Counted from the stretch's first letter, positions 26,500 through 39,935 are shown. The stretch is 64,000 bases of DNA from Malachius bipustulatus (GCA_910589415.1 OU342631.1:8618001-8682000); one strand, 5' to 3'. The notes: generated from the letters alone by a model not told the origin. Translations and numbers: made by a program.

Positions 26500-29400
26500 G
26501 TCACTCTCGACATAATTTATGAATGTTGTTCACAGCAATTTTTGCTAACTTCACATGAACTTGGAAAAACATAAATCTAAGTGGTAAAACGTATCAAGAT
26601 TAAGAGTTAGTTAGTGTTAAATCTGTCACTTTTTAGTCACAAAAAATTAATTTTGTCGCTTTTGTTTCTAGAAAATTAAAGTAGATTTTGCTGCTACTTC
26701 ATACAAAATTAGCACAGCGTGAATGGAAAAATATTTGAAAAAATATAATTTGTCGCTTTTGTTTTTAAGAAATCTCAGCAGTTTTCCTAACATCACATTA
26801 CCTACCTTAGCAAAGTCCTTATTATATAAATTACCTTACCTAGTCGTCAATTTGCTGTTTTGTAGTCGGTAATTAATTTTAAAGAAATCAATTTTTGTCG
26901 CTTTTATTATTGCAAAATTGCAGAATTTTCTGCCAACTTCACAAATCGTAAGTGGAAAACCGAATTAAAATTAAAAATTAGTTAGTACAACTTTGTCGCT
27001 TTTTAGTTGCAAATTAGTTGCGAGAAAATTAATTTTGTCGCTTTTGCTTTAAAAAATGCAGCCGTTTTCACTAAATTCACATGAACTTACCATTTAAGTG
27101 GGAAAACGAATCAAAATTAAAACTTGGTAGTGCTAAGTTTAGTGCCGCTTTTTAGTTGCTAATTACTTGAGAAAAAATTAATTTTGTCGCTTTTGCTTTT
27201 ACAAAATCACTGTAGCTTTTGCTGCTACTTCATATGAAATTAGCACAGCGTAAGTATAAAAATGTATTATAACTGAAAAAAATTATTTTGTCGTTTTTGT
27301 TTTTAAAAAATTTCAGCAAATTTTGCTAATTTCACACTACCTTATAGCAAAGCGTTAGTGGAGAAACGATCATACTTAAAAGTTAGATAGCTATTCCTCA
27401 ATTTTCTGCTTTGTAGTCACTAATTAATTGTTAAGAAATCAATTTTTGTCGCTTTTGTTTTTGCAAAATTACAGCATTTTTTGACCACTTCATATCAACT
27501 TAGCAAGGCCTAAGCGGAAAAACGTATCGAAATTAAAAATTAGTTAGTACAAATTTGTCGCTTTTAGTCGCAAATTAGTTGTGAAAAAATTAATTTTGTC
27601 GCTTTTGCTCAAAAACAAAACAAGAATTGCATCCGTTTTCACTAAGTTCACATCAACTTAGAACTTAGAGAAGCGTAAGTGAAGTGTATCAAAATTAAAA
27701 GTTAGTGCTAAATTTGTCGCTATTCAGTCCTTAATTGGTTGTAAAACATGAACTTTGTCGCTTTTGCTTAAAAAAAATCATAGCCGTTTTTGATAACTTC
27801 ACATCAACTTAGCAAATCATTAAGTGGAAAAACGAATCGCAAAAAAAATTTCAGTAGTGATAACTTAGATTAAAAGTTAGTTAGTGTTAAATCCGTAATT
27901 TTTTAGTCAGTAATTAATTGAGAAAAATTTATTTTGTCGCTTTTGTTTTTAAGAACTTTCAGCAATTTATCATAATTTTTCATCATCGTGTAAGTCTTAC
28001 ATCGTGCCTCTCATGAACTTAGCAAAGCGTAAATGGAAAAATGTTCTAAAACTGAAAAAAAAATTATTTTGTCGCTTTTGTTTTTAAGAAATTTCAGCAA
28101 TTTATCATAAATATTCATCGCCGTGTAAGTCTTACATCGTGCCTCTCATGAATTTAACAAAGCGGAAGTGAAAAAATGTTCTAAAACTGAAAAAAAATTG
28201 ATTTTGTCGCTTTTGTTTTTAAGAAATTTCAGCAATTTATCATAATTATTCACCACCGTGTAAGTCTTACATCGTGCCTCTCATGAATTTAACAAAGCGG
28301 AAGTGAAAAAATGTTCTAAAACTGAAAAAAAAAATGATTTTGTCGCTTTTGTTTTTAAGAAATTTCAGCAGTTTATCCTAACTTCTCATCACGGTGTTAG
28401 TCTTACATCGTGCCTCTCATGAATTTAACAAAGCGTAAGTGGAAAATCGTTCTAAAACTGAAAAAAAAAGTATTTTGTCGCTTTTGTTTTTAAGAAATTT
28501 CAGCAATTTATCATAATTTTTTATCACCGTGTAAGTCTTACATCGTGCCTCTCATGAACTTAGCAAAGCGTAAATGGAAAAATGTTCTAAAACTAAAAAA
28601 AAATTATTTTGTCGCTTTTGTTTTTAAGAAATTTTAAAAGTTTATCCTAACTTCTCATCGCGATGTAAGTCTTACATCGTGCCTCTCATGAATCTAACAA
28701 AGCGTAAGTGGAAAATCGTTCTAAAACTGCGAAAAAAAAGTATTTTGTCGCTTTTGTTTTTAAGAAATTTCAACAATTTATCATAAATATTCATCACCGT
28801 GTAAGTCTTACATCGTGCCTCTCATGAATTTAACAAAGCGGAAGTGAAAAAATGTTCTAAAACTGAAAAAAAATTGATTTTGTCGCTTTTGTTTTTAAGA
28901 AATTTCAGCAATTTATCATAATTATTCACCACCGTGTAAGTCTTACATCGTGCCTCTCATGAATTTAACAAAGCGGAAGTGAAAAAATGTTCTAAAACTG
29001 AAAAAAAAATTGATTTTGTCGCTTTTGTTTTTAAGAAATTTCAGCAGTTTATCCTAACTTCTCATCACGGTGTTAGTCTTACATCGTACCTCTCATGAAT
29101 TTAACAAAGCGTAAATGGAAAAATGTTCTAAACCTGAAAAAAAATGATTTTGTCGCTTTTGTTTTTAAGAAATTTCAGCAGTTTATCCTAACTTCTCATC
29201 ATGGTGTTAGTCTTACATCGTGCCTCTCATCAATTTAACAAAGCGTAAGTGGAAAAATGTTCTAAAACTGAAAAAAAGTATTTTGTCGCTTTTGTTTTTA
29301 AGAAATTTCAGCAGCTTATCCTAACTTCTCATCACGGTGTAAGTTTTATATCGCGCCTCTCATGAACTTAGCAAAGCGTAAATGGAAAAATGTTCTAAAA

Positions 29401-29790
29401 CTGAAAAAAAATATTTTGTCGCTTTTTTTAAGAAATTTCAAAAGTGTATCCTAACTTCTCATCGCGGTGTAAGTCTTACATCGTGCCTCTCATGAACTTA
29501 GCAAAGCGTAAGTGGAAAAATGTTCTAAAACTGAAAAAAAAATTATTTTGTCGTTTTTGGTTTTACAAAATTAAAGTAGTTTTTGCTGCTACTTCATATA
29601 AAATTACCACAGCATAAGTGGGAAAATGTATTATAACTGAAAAAAGAAATCATTTTGTCGCTTTTGTTTAAAAGTCTAAAAAAGGTAAAGCATTTTCTGT
29701 CAACTTCAATTGAACTTAGCAAAATGTTAGGTTTAATACAAATCAAAATTAAGTTATTTGTCGCTTTATAGCTGCATTCTATTATAGTGT
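26500..29790. repeat. 135-bp satellite array with homogenised core
   Basis: The landmark ttttgtcgcttttgttttt recurs through the region. From 27933 onward it falls at 28068, 28203, 28339, 28474, 28608, 28744, 28879, 29016, 29149, 29283, 29416 and 29548, a regular spacing of 132-137 bases. These core monomers also share the 11-base palindrome gtaagtcttac followed by atcgtgcctctcatgaa. Flanking units (26650-27900 and after 29550) keep only the ttgtcgctttt motif and have diverged in length and sequence. No coding content. Confidence 0.95.
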
Positions 29791-31948
29791 TATAGAAGAG
29801 CTGGCGACGTCTTCTTGCGAGATTTCTTGTTAGCGACAGAGCTGCTGAAAATCAAAATTTCACCCTCTCTGGAGGTTTACTGGCGACATGTACGGACTTC
29901 TGATAATTCAAAATCTGAAATGGCATTCTTTCGAGAGGGTGTTGCCGGGGCAAAATTTAGGTATACTGACCAAATACCGTCGTGGGGGCAGTCCTCATAT
30001 AAGTGAAACTTTCATTTATCCTGAAGGGGATATTATACCTGATGGAAAGTGCTTTCCGAATATGCGGAATAGGAAAAATAAAATTTTTCAAAAAAAAAAT
30101 CTGAAGTGGATAGGTAGGTAAGTAGGTAAAAGTACAATAAGATTTTTACCTTGCTCTCATCATTGTCCTGGTGGTTTGAGTCCTGATCCCTTATTGGTCC
30201 TGAATAAGTCTTTCAATTCAACGATCCTATAATACGATTTTAATTATGCAATTTCGTACATGCGACGAGTACTTCGAAAAAGTAACGCGATAACAACAAT
30301 GCGCACATTGCCCGATGAAAATGGACGAGCAGATCGATTAAGAACCTCCCATAATGGTGAGTCAGCAATGTATTGTTCTTCGGCGAGGAATTCAGCGTGC
30401 ATTATCCTTATAAAGATGCGATATTGCACACCGGAGGACCGGTAAGTAACTCTTTTATGGTCTGACTATTAATTACTAACATGCGACCAACAACTGTCTC
30501 TACTGTAAATCCGCAGAGCGCCTTGTAAACGATCGACAAACCTGTGTACCTGATGGTGTCCAAGTACCTACTACCAGATCGTCTTGGTTGTTATTTTCTA
30601 TGTTCCTGGAACAGATCTGCGACGTTTTTTTTTTCTATCCCTCTTCTATCTGTGATGATTCTCTAGATGCTGATGTTAGATGTTACATATCACACCTCAA
30701 ATAAATATGTGACCTCTCTCTGGCGCTGGCGCTAGCGCTAGCGCTGAGGATGCTGCTGGGGCTGGGGCTGGGGCTGGGGCTAGGGCGTTAGGGCTAAGTC
30801 TTTCAAATACGGCGTCGGCATTTCTTGTGGATTTTCTTACTTTCAATTCCTGAGGGGCGATAATTCTTCTTCGACCCTGTAAATCTCCCAGTGTCTCTTT
30901 AATAATATTATACGGTGGGACTCAAGCCAGGGAAGTTTAATAATTATTGATGTATAAATATTTATAAAAGTTTCCTCGACCAAAAAAATCGATGTGGTTC
31001 GAAATAAATTAAAGAAATGAAAGAGCCATATTAGAATGTACCTAATTACTCGAGGTAATTAATTATTGAAGTGCGTGGTCAGGTTAATATTTTAACATCC
31101 CATAATTACTATCAATTTGTAGGTAGATCAAAGAATTTTTATTACTTTAATAATTATTGTAAAAGAGGACGTTTTGATTTTTTTTCAATCAATCCACAAT
31201 TTATGATTTGAGGGAATGTGCGTCCTATGCCCTTTTTAATTATTTATCAAATTATATTAAAATTGCTCCAACCTCCCACTCTCAAGGTCACTGGAGTTTC
31301 CAGGTGAATGGGCTTTAATCTCAATTTCTTGAACGAAATTCTGCTTCGCTGTAAAGCTCAAATACGTATAAACGAGGCTAACTACTATAATATTATTAAA
31401 TAATTTTTATGAAGCTTTCAAAGTAATAAAATAATTTATTTATGTATTTGTAATAAGTGTATAACCTAATACCAATAATAGAATTAAATGTGTAGGTAAG
31501 GTATGATAAAATAAAATAAATTAATTAGACATTTCTATTTAATTGCGAAAACCTCAGACGGTTTCAATAAACTTATACTGTAAATTGGTAATCAGTTCTT
31601 CATGATGAGATCGTGATCCTGATCGTAGGTTCAATAACTACGAGTACCACTCATTAGCATACGTGCAATTATCTGCCTTCTCGCCCCATGGCCTACGTCA
31701 ATGAAATTGCAGCATGCATATCGAAGTAAATACACACAATAATAATAAAGCCGGTAATTTATGATAATTAATTTCTATTGCTTTGGGCGTTTTGTCTTTG
31801 ATGCATTCCACCGTCAACCTGTACCTGCAATGTTGCCGTCACTGTGTAACCATCATGCTCCATAAGAACTCTAGCAACATCTGAAATCGTATTACCACGA
31901 AGTCTTTATTTGGTATACGTAGTACCGTTTTGAGGGGTGTTGGCTATC
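29791..31948. other. Intergenic, no gene recognised
   Basis: Open frames at 29815-30121 and 30244-30445 have no recognisable domain. The region includes the GC-rich hexamer tract described separately. Confidence 0.4.
30721..30787. repeat. GC-rich hexanucleotide microsatellite
   Basis: Tandem tggcgc and gctagc units (30721-30745, self-complementary) are followed by four to five ggggct units (30757-30785). The tract is strikingly GC-rich in an AT-rich region. The first half can form a hairpin. The G-run half is a candidate G-quadruplex. Confidence 0.85.
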
Positions 31949-33202
31949 CAAGTCAAGTTAGCCACGCTTCCTTCGGCCAGCCACGCTTTCGTCCACTTTC
32001 GAAAAAATTATATTTGCTGAAATTTTGTTAAAAAAATCCAACATTTTATAATAATGACCAACCATGCTTTCAGCTATGAACTTGAGAAATTGTAAAAAAT
32101 CATTTTTTCGGAAATTCTGCTCAAAAAAGTCCGAAATTTTATAATATTGCCGACCAGACTTTCGGCCGCGGCCTTATTGAGAAACTGGAAAAATCCTTTT
32201 TACTGAAATTTGGCTCAAAAAATTCATATTAACGGCCAGCCACGCTTTACTTAACAAACTTAAAAAATTATTTTTGCTGTAATTTTGCTCATAAAAATCA
32301 TAATAATTGCCTGCCGAGTAGCCGAGTTTATATCCATGAATTGAATAAACTGAAAAAAACATTTTTTCTGAAATTTGACTCGAAAAGTCAAAAAAATTCA
32401 TAACAATGGCCAGTCACGCTTTCGGCCACGGACTTACGAAACTGAAAAAAATTCTGGCATAAATCTGGCCGAAAAAAGCCAGAAATTTTAACATAATTGC
32501 CAACCTCGCTTTCTGCCACGAATTAATAAAATGAAAAATGCTATTTTTGCTGTTGCTCAAAAAGTCCAAAAATCCATAATAATGACCCACCACGCTTTCG
32601 GCCACGGACTTCAGAAACTTTATAAAATTCTGACAGAAATTTTGCTGATAGAATCCCAAAATTTTAAAATAATGGCCATTCTCGCTTTCGTCCACTACCT
32701 CATAAACTGAAAAATGTTATTTATGCTGTAAAATTAAAAAAAAAAAATTATGCTCAAAAAGTCAAAAAATTCACAATATATATTGGCCAGCCACGCTTTC
32801 GGCTACGACTTAATAAACTGAAAAAAGTCATTTTTGCTGTAATTTTGCTTTAAAAAGTCCAAAAATTCATAATAATGTCCAGCCACGATTTCGGCCACGG
32901 ACTTAGAAACTGAAAAAAAATTCTGGCAGAAATCTTGCTGAAAGAAGCCCAAAATTGTATAATACTGGCCAGCCACGCTTTTGGTCACGGACTTTATAAA
33001 CTGAAAAAACAAAATTTTTTTTCTGAAAATTTGCTGAAAAAGGTCCGAAATGTTATAATAGTATTTATTATTATCAACAAACAAACAGATATTTTCCATT
33101 CAAGCCGTCAATAACGAAGAAAATTTTTTTTGCTGTACATCAAACAAAATTCCTCTTCCTGGCCGAAAGTGTGGCTGGCCGAAGCGTGGCTAACTTGACT
33201 TG
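31949..33202. mobile_element. Non-autonomous TIR element with internal subrepeats
   Basis: The left end (31949-31991) begins caagtcaagttagccacgct and ends ccacgctttcg. The right end (33164-33202) is its inverted complement, with one mismatch and a 4-base indel, giving terminal inverted repeats of about 39-43 bp around 1254 bp. The interior consists of ten or more degenerate units of roughly 85-105 bases. They are built from ggccagccacgctttcggcc, cacggactt, an aaactgaaaaa tract and a ttttgctcaaaaagtcc-like tract, all in one direction. The subrepeat motif ggccagccacgctttcg is the same as the inner part of the left terminus. No transposase frame and no clear target-site duplication are seen. Confidence 0.8.
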
Positions 33203-33349
33203 TGGGTGAATTCAGTGACTTTTCCAGAAAAATCTCTAATATGAAGTTTTTTCTGTATTGATATTGAACGTCATTTATGTCACGAATTCATATGAAGTTC
33301 ATCTAGAGGGGCATTCGATTATGTGTCACAACAAATCAGATTATATTTT

Positions 33350-34620
33350 TTAAATAGGGGAAACCCCATTCTAGCTGATATTGGAAACATCCCGAATTTT
33401 TATTATTCAATTATTATTATTGTAGACAATTTTTTTCACGGCCTGTTGTCGAATTGCTTTAATTAAAATTTCTCTTGAACCAGCCGAAGTTCTTCTTCTT
33501 TTTCTTCTTCATATAGGTTTGTGGTCTTACCGTTTATTAAGTTATTTGGCCAGCATATTAATCAGGGTAAACCCCGTTCTAGCTGACACTGAAAAATCCC
33601 AAATTCGATTGTTTTACACTGTAGAGGATTTTTTTTCAAAAGCCATTTGTTATATTATTTTAATTAAAGTCTCTCTTCGTCAAGCAGAATATCTTCTTCT
33701 TTTTCTTATTCATAGATTTGTGGCCTTCATCTTTTATTAAATAGGGAAACCCCATTATAACTGACATTGGAAACATCCTAAATTGGATTGTTTTACACTG
33801 TAGGGGATCTTTTTAAAGCCTGTTGTCATATTATTTCAATTAAAGTCTCTCTTCGTCAAGCAGAAGCTCTTCTTCCTTTTCTTCTTCTTAGATTTGTGGC
33901 CTTTCTCTTTTATCAAGTTATTTGGCCAGCATATTAATAAGGGGAAGTTATAATTATCATTTTTTAAATGGGGGAACCCCGTTCTAGCTGACACCGGAAA
34001 CATCCCAAATTCGATTTTTTACACTGTAGAGGATTTTTTCTAAAGCCTTTTGTCATATTATTTTAATTAAAGTCTCTCTTCGTCAAGCAAAAGCGCTTCT
34101 TCCTTTTCTTCTTCTTAGATTTGTGGCCTTTCTCTCATATTAAGTTATTTGGCCAGCATATCAATAAGGGGAAGTTATAATTATCATTTTTTTAAATGCG
34201 GGAAACCCCGTTCTAGCTAACACTGGAAACATCCCAAATTCGATTGTTTTACCCTGTAGAAAAATTGTTTCTAAAGCCATTTGTCATATTATTTTATAAT
34301 TAAAGTCTCTCTTCATCAAACAGAAGCTCTTCTTCCTTTTCTTCTTCTTGAATTGGTGGCCTTTTGCTTTTATGACCAGCATATTAATAAGGGGAAGTTA
34401 TAATTATCATTTCTTTAAATGGGGGAGACCCCGTTCTAGCTGACACTATGGAAACATCCCAAATTCGGTTGTTTTACACTGTAGATAATTTTTTTGTAAG
34501 CCTTTTTGTCATATTATTTTAATTAAAGTCTCTCTTCGTCAAACAGAATAAGCTCTTCTTCCTTTTCTTCTTCATACATTTGTGGCCTTTATCTTTTATT
34601 AAGTTATTTGTCCAACAAAT
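33350..34620. repeat. ~225-bp tandem repeat, six copies
   Basis: The phrase ggaaaccccgttctagctga and what follows recurs near 33361, 33571, 33748, 33975, 34204 and 34428. Later units are 224-229 bases. The second and third starts are closer because of internal deletions. Shared landmarks are catcccaaattcgattg, ttttacactgtag, attaaagtctctcttcg, a cttcttcctttcttcttc-like pyrimidine tract, and ttatttggccagcatatta. Copies become more alike toward the right. No coding content. Confidence 0.92.
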
Positions 34621-36489
34621 ACCTTACATAATATACAGGGTGAAAATTCATTTTTTTTAACAATAAAAAAGGTATCAAAACCCGTTTCGATAATAAGGAA
34701 GAGGGGCCAAAATGATGTAGTCAATGAGTCACCCTATCGGGACTTAATAAAGCTCCACCCACCCCAATTATAATTTTTTCACTCAACTACTTTCACTAAT
34801 TATTATTTTAAACAGTCACCTCTCAGGAAGTTCATTTTATAATAAAAAAGTTTGCTCGTTAACTTTTTCAAACTTTTGAAAGGGTCCGTTTACCCTTTTA
34901 TATAACGATCCCCTATTATTACGCTGCTGAACAATGATCAGTCATTAATTATGTTCAGAATTTATGCAAGAAGCAATGAAGTGCAAGTCAGTTATTTTCC
35001 CCAACTGATGTTTATCCACACTCCGGTTTCATGCATTAAAAGTCAGTTATTATATCCTTAATTGTGAAAATAATCGCTTAATATTAATTTAAAATAACAG
35101 AAGTGGGATTTTTATTCTCCTATGGGATAAATTGCCGAAGGAAACTGAAGTAGTTTAGTTTGAAAGCTGCTTTATACCCCACCTGTTGCGGTGACAGTTT
35201 CCACTTTCAACACTTTCAACTGGTTTGACCTGGCGGTCACACCTTTCCGTGTTAAGGGCGAAAGTTTTCTCTGATATTTATTTAATATTTACTGGTACGA
35301 TTTTCTTTATCGTGACGATAAGTAACTGAAAATAATTAAAGACTACTGATTTATAGGTATATTATACTAAACTAGAATTAAAATTAGGTATCACACTTTT
35401 AATTCGTCTTTAACATATCGCTTGTAACGCCACTGTGATTCCACTGTTGAGTACCTGGTCTCTACTAGCTTACCATTCATTAATACTCCAAGATATTCCA
35501 TCATCTATTGTGATTCAGGCACGGTGTAAGGTGAATTGACGGTTGCAGAAATCGTTTCGTTACCCAGGCGTGTTGTCGCAGTCAGTCAGAGTTTTTTGTT
35601 CAGCCGAGCGCTTTACTCGGGCAAGCGCTTGCTTATTCACGCTGATATAAAAACCTACCTGCTGCATACAATAAAAATATACTTTAGTTTTCGTCGAATA
35701 ATTTCGTCGTGTTTTTTTACTCTCTCTGTAACAGACAGACAAAGAACCGATCATGTAAGGGTTCTCTTTTTTTTTAATAAGTTATGATTCACTCCGCTCA
35801 TATGATAAAGTAAACATTTTTAATTAATTATTTAATATTATTAAACGTCCCTTTTTTCATTTTATAAGGGGACCTTACAAGTGTATTTAATTAAAGAGTT
35901 CGGTCGAAATAACAAGAACAAAGCAAAGACCTCCGGCTGATAGAATAAGGTCAGAAAGGAAACGTAAATTGTAAACTTACACTTGAATAATTTTTAATTA
36001 AGCACAAAGAATTAATTCTTCAATTAAAGACAAATTTTCATCGTCGGAGAAAAACTGTCGCCCGTCTAGGGCTATACGTACCTAATGAATCGCTTCATCT
36101 CCGTCCAGAGCTGCTCATTCATACTTTTCTTGGCATTGAAAATAATTTCTTCCATTGTACTTATGTTATTCTTACTCATCGTACTCATCATTTCCAAGAA
36201 TAATAATCGTTCCTTGCATAAAAGTTCTGGAATTTGATCAAAATTAGATTTTCTTTATTTAATAATTTTTAGGGCTCTTCTGAATTTAGTGGGTTCGGTT
36301 ATATTATGCTACCTATGAAGGGCTGTGATGAACTAATCCCGGAGATTTCACCCCCCTTCCCCTGGAAAACTGCTCAAAAAAATTAATATTAGAATCATGG
36401 ATCAAATAAGAACAAGGTCAAATTTGGTAATAGGCTTTCCAGGAAACAAGTTTTCTACAGGGTTTTGCTTAAACCCCGCGGTAAAATTC
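34621..36489. other. Intergenic, nothing recognised
   Basis: A tatacagggtgaaaattca tract at about 34632 looks like a worn transposon end. Open frames at 35536-35787 and opposite have no identifiable domain. Confidence 0.4.
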
Positions 36490-37760
36490 GCTACAGCTTT
36501 TGGTGCCGAAACCAGGGAAATGCGGGGGAAAATCGGGAGAAGAAAGGTAACGGGAGAAATTGATACGAAAAAGTTAAAAATAAATTAATCGAGTCATCAT
36601 TAGAGTGGTTTGTTTCTTTTTGGTGCCGAGTCCAGGTAAATGTGGGGAAAATCGAGGGAAAAATCGGGTGAGAAGAACATGGGAGAAATTGATTCGGAGA
36701 ACTTAGAAATAAATTAATCGAGGCACGATTAGAGTGGTTTGTTTCCTTTTGATGTCGGGCCCAGGGAAATGTGGGGGAAAATCGGGGGGGAAACGGGAGA
36801 AGAAAGTGTAGGGGAGAAATTGATACGGAAAACTTGGAAATAAATTAAAAGAGGCACGATTAGAGTGGTTTGTTTCTCGATTGTGCCGAAACCAGGGAAA
36901 TGAGGGAGGAAATCGGGAGAATAAAGTGTATGCGAGAAATTGATACAGAGAACTTGGAAATGAATAAATCGAGGCACGATTAAAGTGATTTGTTTCCTTT
37001 TGGTGCGGAGCCCAGAGAAATTGGGGGGAAAATCGGGGGGAAAATCGGGTGATAAGAACGTATAGGGGAGAAATTGATACGAAAAAATTTGAAATAAATT
37101 AATAGAGGCACCATTACAGTGGTTTCTTTCCTTTTAGTGCCGATCCCAGGGAAAGGTGGGGGAAAATCGGAGGAAAAATCTGGAAAAGAAAGTGTATGGG
37201 AGATATTGATACAGAAAACTTAGGAATAAATGAATCGAGTCACAATTAGCGTGGTTTGTTTCTTTTTGGTGTCGAGCTCAGGGAAAGGTGAGGGAAAATA
37301 AGGGGGAAATCGGAGGAAGAAAGTGTAAGGGCAAAATTGTTAAGGAAAACTTGGAAATTTATGAATCGACGCACGATTAGAGTGGTTTGTTTCTCGATGG
37401 TACCGAAACAAGCGATATGAGGGGGGAAAATCGGGTGAAAAGAACGTATAGGGGAGAAATTGATACGGAAAACTTAGAAATAAATTAATCGCGTCACCAT
37501 TAGAGTGATTTGTTTTCATATTGGTGCCGAGCCCAGGGAAATGTGGGGGAAAATCGGGGGAAAAATCGGGAGAAGCAAGTGTAGGGAAGAAATTGATACT
37601 TACGGAAAACTTGGAAATAAATTAATCAAGGCACGATGAGAGTGGTTTGTTTCCTTTTGGTGCCAAGCTCAGGAAAAGGTGATGGAAAATAGGGGAAAAA
37701 TCGGGGGAAGAAAGTGTAGGGGCGAAATTCTTAAGGAAAACTTGGAAATTAATGAATTGG
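36490..37760. repeat. ~130-bp tandem repeat, about ten copies
   Basis: The landmark gtggtttgtttc recurs near 36606, 36734, 36866, 36986, 37119, 37251, 37382, 37506 and 37642, at spacings of 120-136. Units also share ggtgccgagcccagggaaa, purine-rich gggggaaaatcggg runs, gaaattgatacgg and aacttggaaataaatt. A partial first unit starts near 36490. The purine strand is strongly G/A-biased, which gives long chance frames. Confidence 0.93.
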
Positions 37761-39387
37761 CGCGTGCGTCAAACCTACATCGAGACCAAGGAAAAGTGCG
37801 CTGAAGGGATGCGGAAAAATTCAAATCGGGGGAATTACCTAAGTTTCATCTCCCGTAGCCGAATGAACTTCCAATTATTAATTGATAAGGTAAATAAAAT
37901 GAGCAAAATTTCGTATTCCGAGCGAGGACAGTAGTTATTGTTTATCTAAAGTTAAACAAACGGCCTCTCATATTATAAAATCACAAAATGTCACATAATT
38001 TATTTTAATGTCGAGGGATACAAACAAGGATACGATCGATGACTAAAGAAATGCTATAAAATGGGGAACTACATACTCACCGGAACTGGAGGAACAAATC
38101 GCCAAGTTTTATTAAAAACTTCGGCAAGTAAGTGGAGACAGCTTTTCCGTCCAGAAAAAGTCAATATTGATCAAAAAATGCCAAGAATTCAATAATAAAG
38201 GTAGTTGTTGCGTTTAATAAAAGGATATAAACTTTTTCACTTGATCATTAGAACATGAACATCTTCAGATCGTTTCAATAATATTTGATATTGATATGAG
38301 AGTAAGTATACATCCCTCTTATTCTGTTAAATACCTAACAATGCTGCTTATGCTTACAGGAAGATTGGTACCTGAGTACCTACTTATAAGAAGAGAAATT
38401 AAATCGGGATCGCTTATTGTAATGTAAATCCTAATCCAGACCAACAAACAACAAGCAACAAAGAGAGAGCAGGAGAGAGGAAGAGAAAGCCATTCTCCTT
38501 TATTTCAGCTCCAGCTCCATTATCCCATCCTTAAACCTTTATTATTAATAGAACTCTTAAAAACATGAAACTGGCTTTATCAGTTCCAGTTCCACTTAAG
38601 AAAGCACTCGAATAAGTTCTCCCTGTCATCATTATTTCAACCGGATCGAAATTATTATTCCCATTCCGATTCCCGATTCTGATTCGATCAGAGCAGGAAG
38701 CGGTCTTGCTTGAAAAATGTAAAATGAATAAACGAGTACGGTTTTTTTGCGGCAGGGGCGCGTCGGCTGAGCTACGGGATTATGAAAGAAAAGCAAAAAC
38801 GGCTCCGCTATATCGTCCACACGTAGAGAGAACCCATCAACGTCGTCCAGAGATTTGCTATCGCTATCAGGCTTGCCGTGGAACGTGAAACAAAACGCGA
38901 CCGAGCTCGCTAGATTTCGCGTCGCCGCCTCGCTTGCATATTTCACCCGTAAAAAGCAGGTCGGAATGTCGGAGTTGTCGCTTGTCGTTAACTTGCTTTA
39001 TGAGAATGGCTTTAAGGTTTTCTTTCATTCAGTCCCCGTATAGTGAATGAGTGAGTGAGCAGAAATTGAAGAATGTATCCTGACGCTTGATAGATGGAGA
39101 GATCATTTTGAATGGCCAATAATTAAGTCTGGGATCTGGATCTGCGCCAAAGACAACCAGTACACGGCAGAATGGGTTACTTTTGCTAATGTTAAATCAT
39201 GTCGTGTTAGTAGTTGCTGTTGTTGTAATAACACTGAATTCCTAATGATTATTTTCTCGTTAGATTTCGCCATTATTTTCAATAATAATTATTATCGTGG
39301 ACAGACCAACAAGAAAAATCCTCTATTAAGGACTGTTTTTTCATTGTAATCAGTTTGATAATTAGATACAACCGATGAGATTTACAC
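37761..39387. other. Intergenic, no gene recognised
   Basis: Overlapping open frames on both strands at 38632-38946 lie in a more GC-rich patch but show no domain. It may hold exons of the gene implied by the array at 39388-40009 (which would continue downstream on the minus strand), but none could be identified. Confidence 0.35.
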
Positions 39388-39935
39388 CTCGTCAATTTAC
39401 TCGTTTCGTAGGGAATCGTCAGATAGTCTCCTTCAATCGTGAAAACGAAGATCGCCTGCAAAAGAGAACCTTGTTGACCATCGTAGAAGTAACAGGGCTG
39501 TTCGATTTGTTTCGCCCAATTCGTGGTTGAAGTCCCCCAAAGCTGAACATCGTCATCACTCGTCAGATACGAACTTACTTACGGTATTGATGGACTTAAG
39601 ACATTAACCGATGAGATTTACACCTCGTCAATTTACTCGTTTCGTAGGGAACCGTCAGATAGTCTCCTTCAATCGTGAAAACGAAGATCGCCTGCAAAAG
39701 AGAACCTTGTTGACCATCGTAGAAGTAACAGGGCTGTTCGATTTGTTTCGCCCAATTCGTGGTTGAAGTCCCCCAAAGCTGAACATCGTCATCACTCGTC
39801 AGATACGAACTTACTTACGGTATTGATGGACTTAAGACATTAACCGATGAGATTTACACCTCGTCAATTTACTCGTTTCGTAGGGAACCGTCAGATAGTC
39901 TCCTTCAATCGTGTAAAGGAAGATCGCGTGCAATT
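39374..39935. repeat. 236-bp tandem duplication, two and a half copies
   Basis: Units start at 39374, 39610 and 39846. The first two are identical except for one base (gggaatcg versus gggaaccg). The third matches for about 65 bases, then shows several differences, and it diverges completely after about 39935. The near-identity indicates a very recent duplication or gene conversion, or an assembly artefact. Confidence 0.95.

Noticed and set aside
27930..29550. CRISPR-like regular repeats
   Set aside because: Monomers are contiguous 135-bp satellite units without unique spacers, and the genome is eukaryotic with no cas genes.
13227..34650. Scattered tatacagggtg tracts (13227, 25610, 34632) as transposon ends
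   Set aside because: Each lacks a nearby inverted partner or target duplication, so they are too short to call.
36397..36977. Open frames in the purine-rich array
   Set aside because: Produced by G/A-biased 130-bp repeats. Not preserved from unit to unit.
38632..38946. Overlapping open frames on both strands as a gene
   Set aside because: No domain, no splice or conservation evidence, and frames open on both strands in a GC-richer patch are expected by chance.
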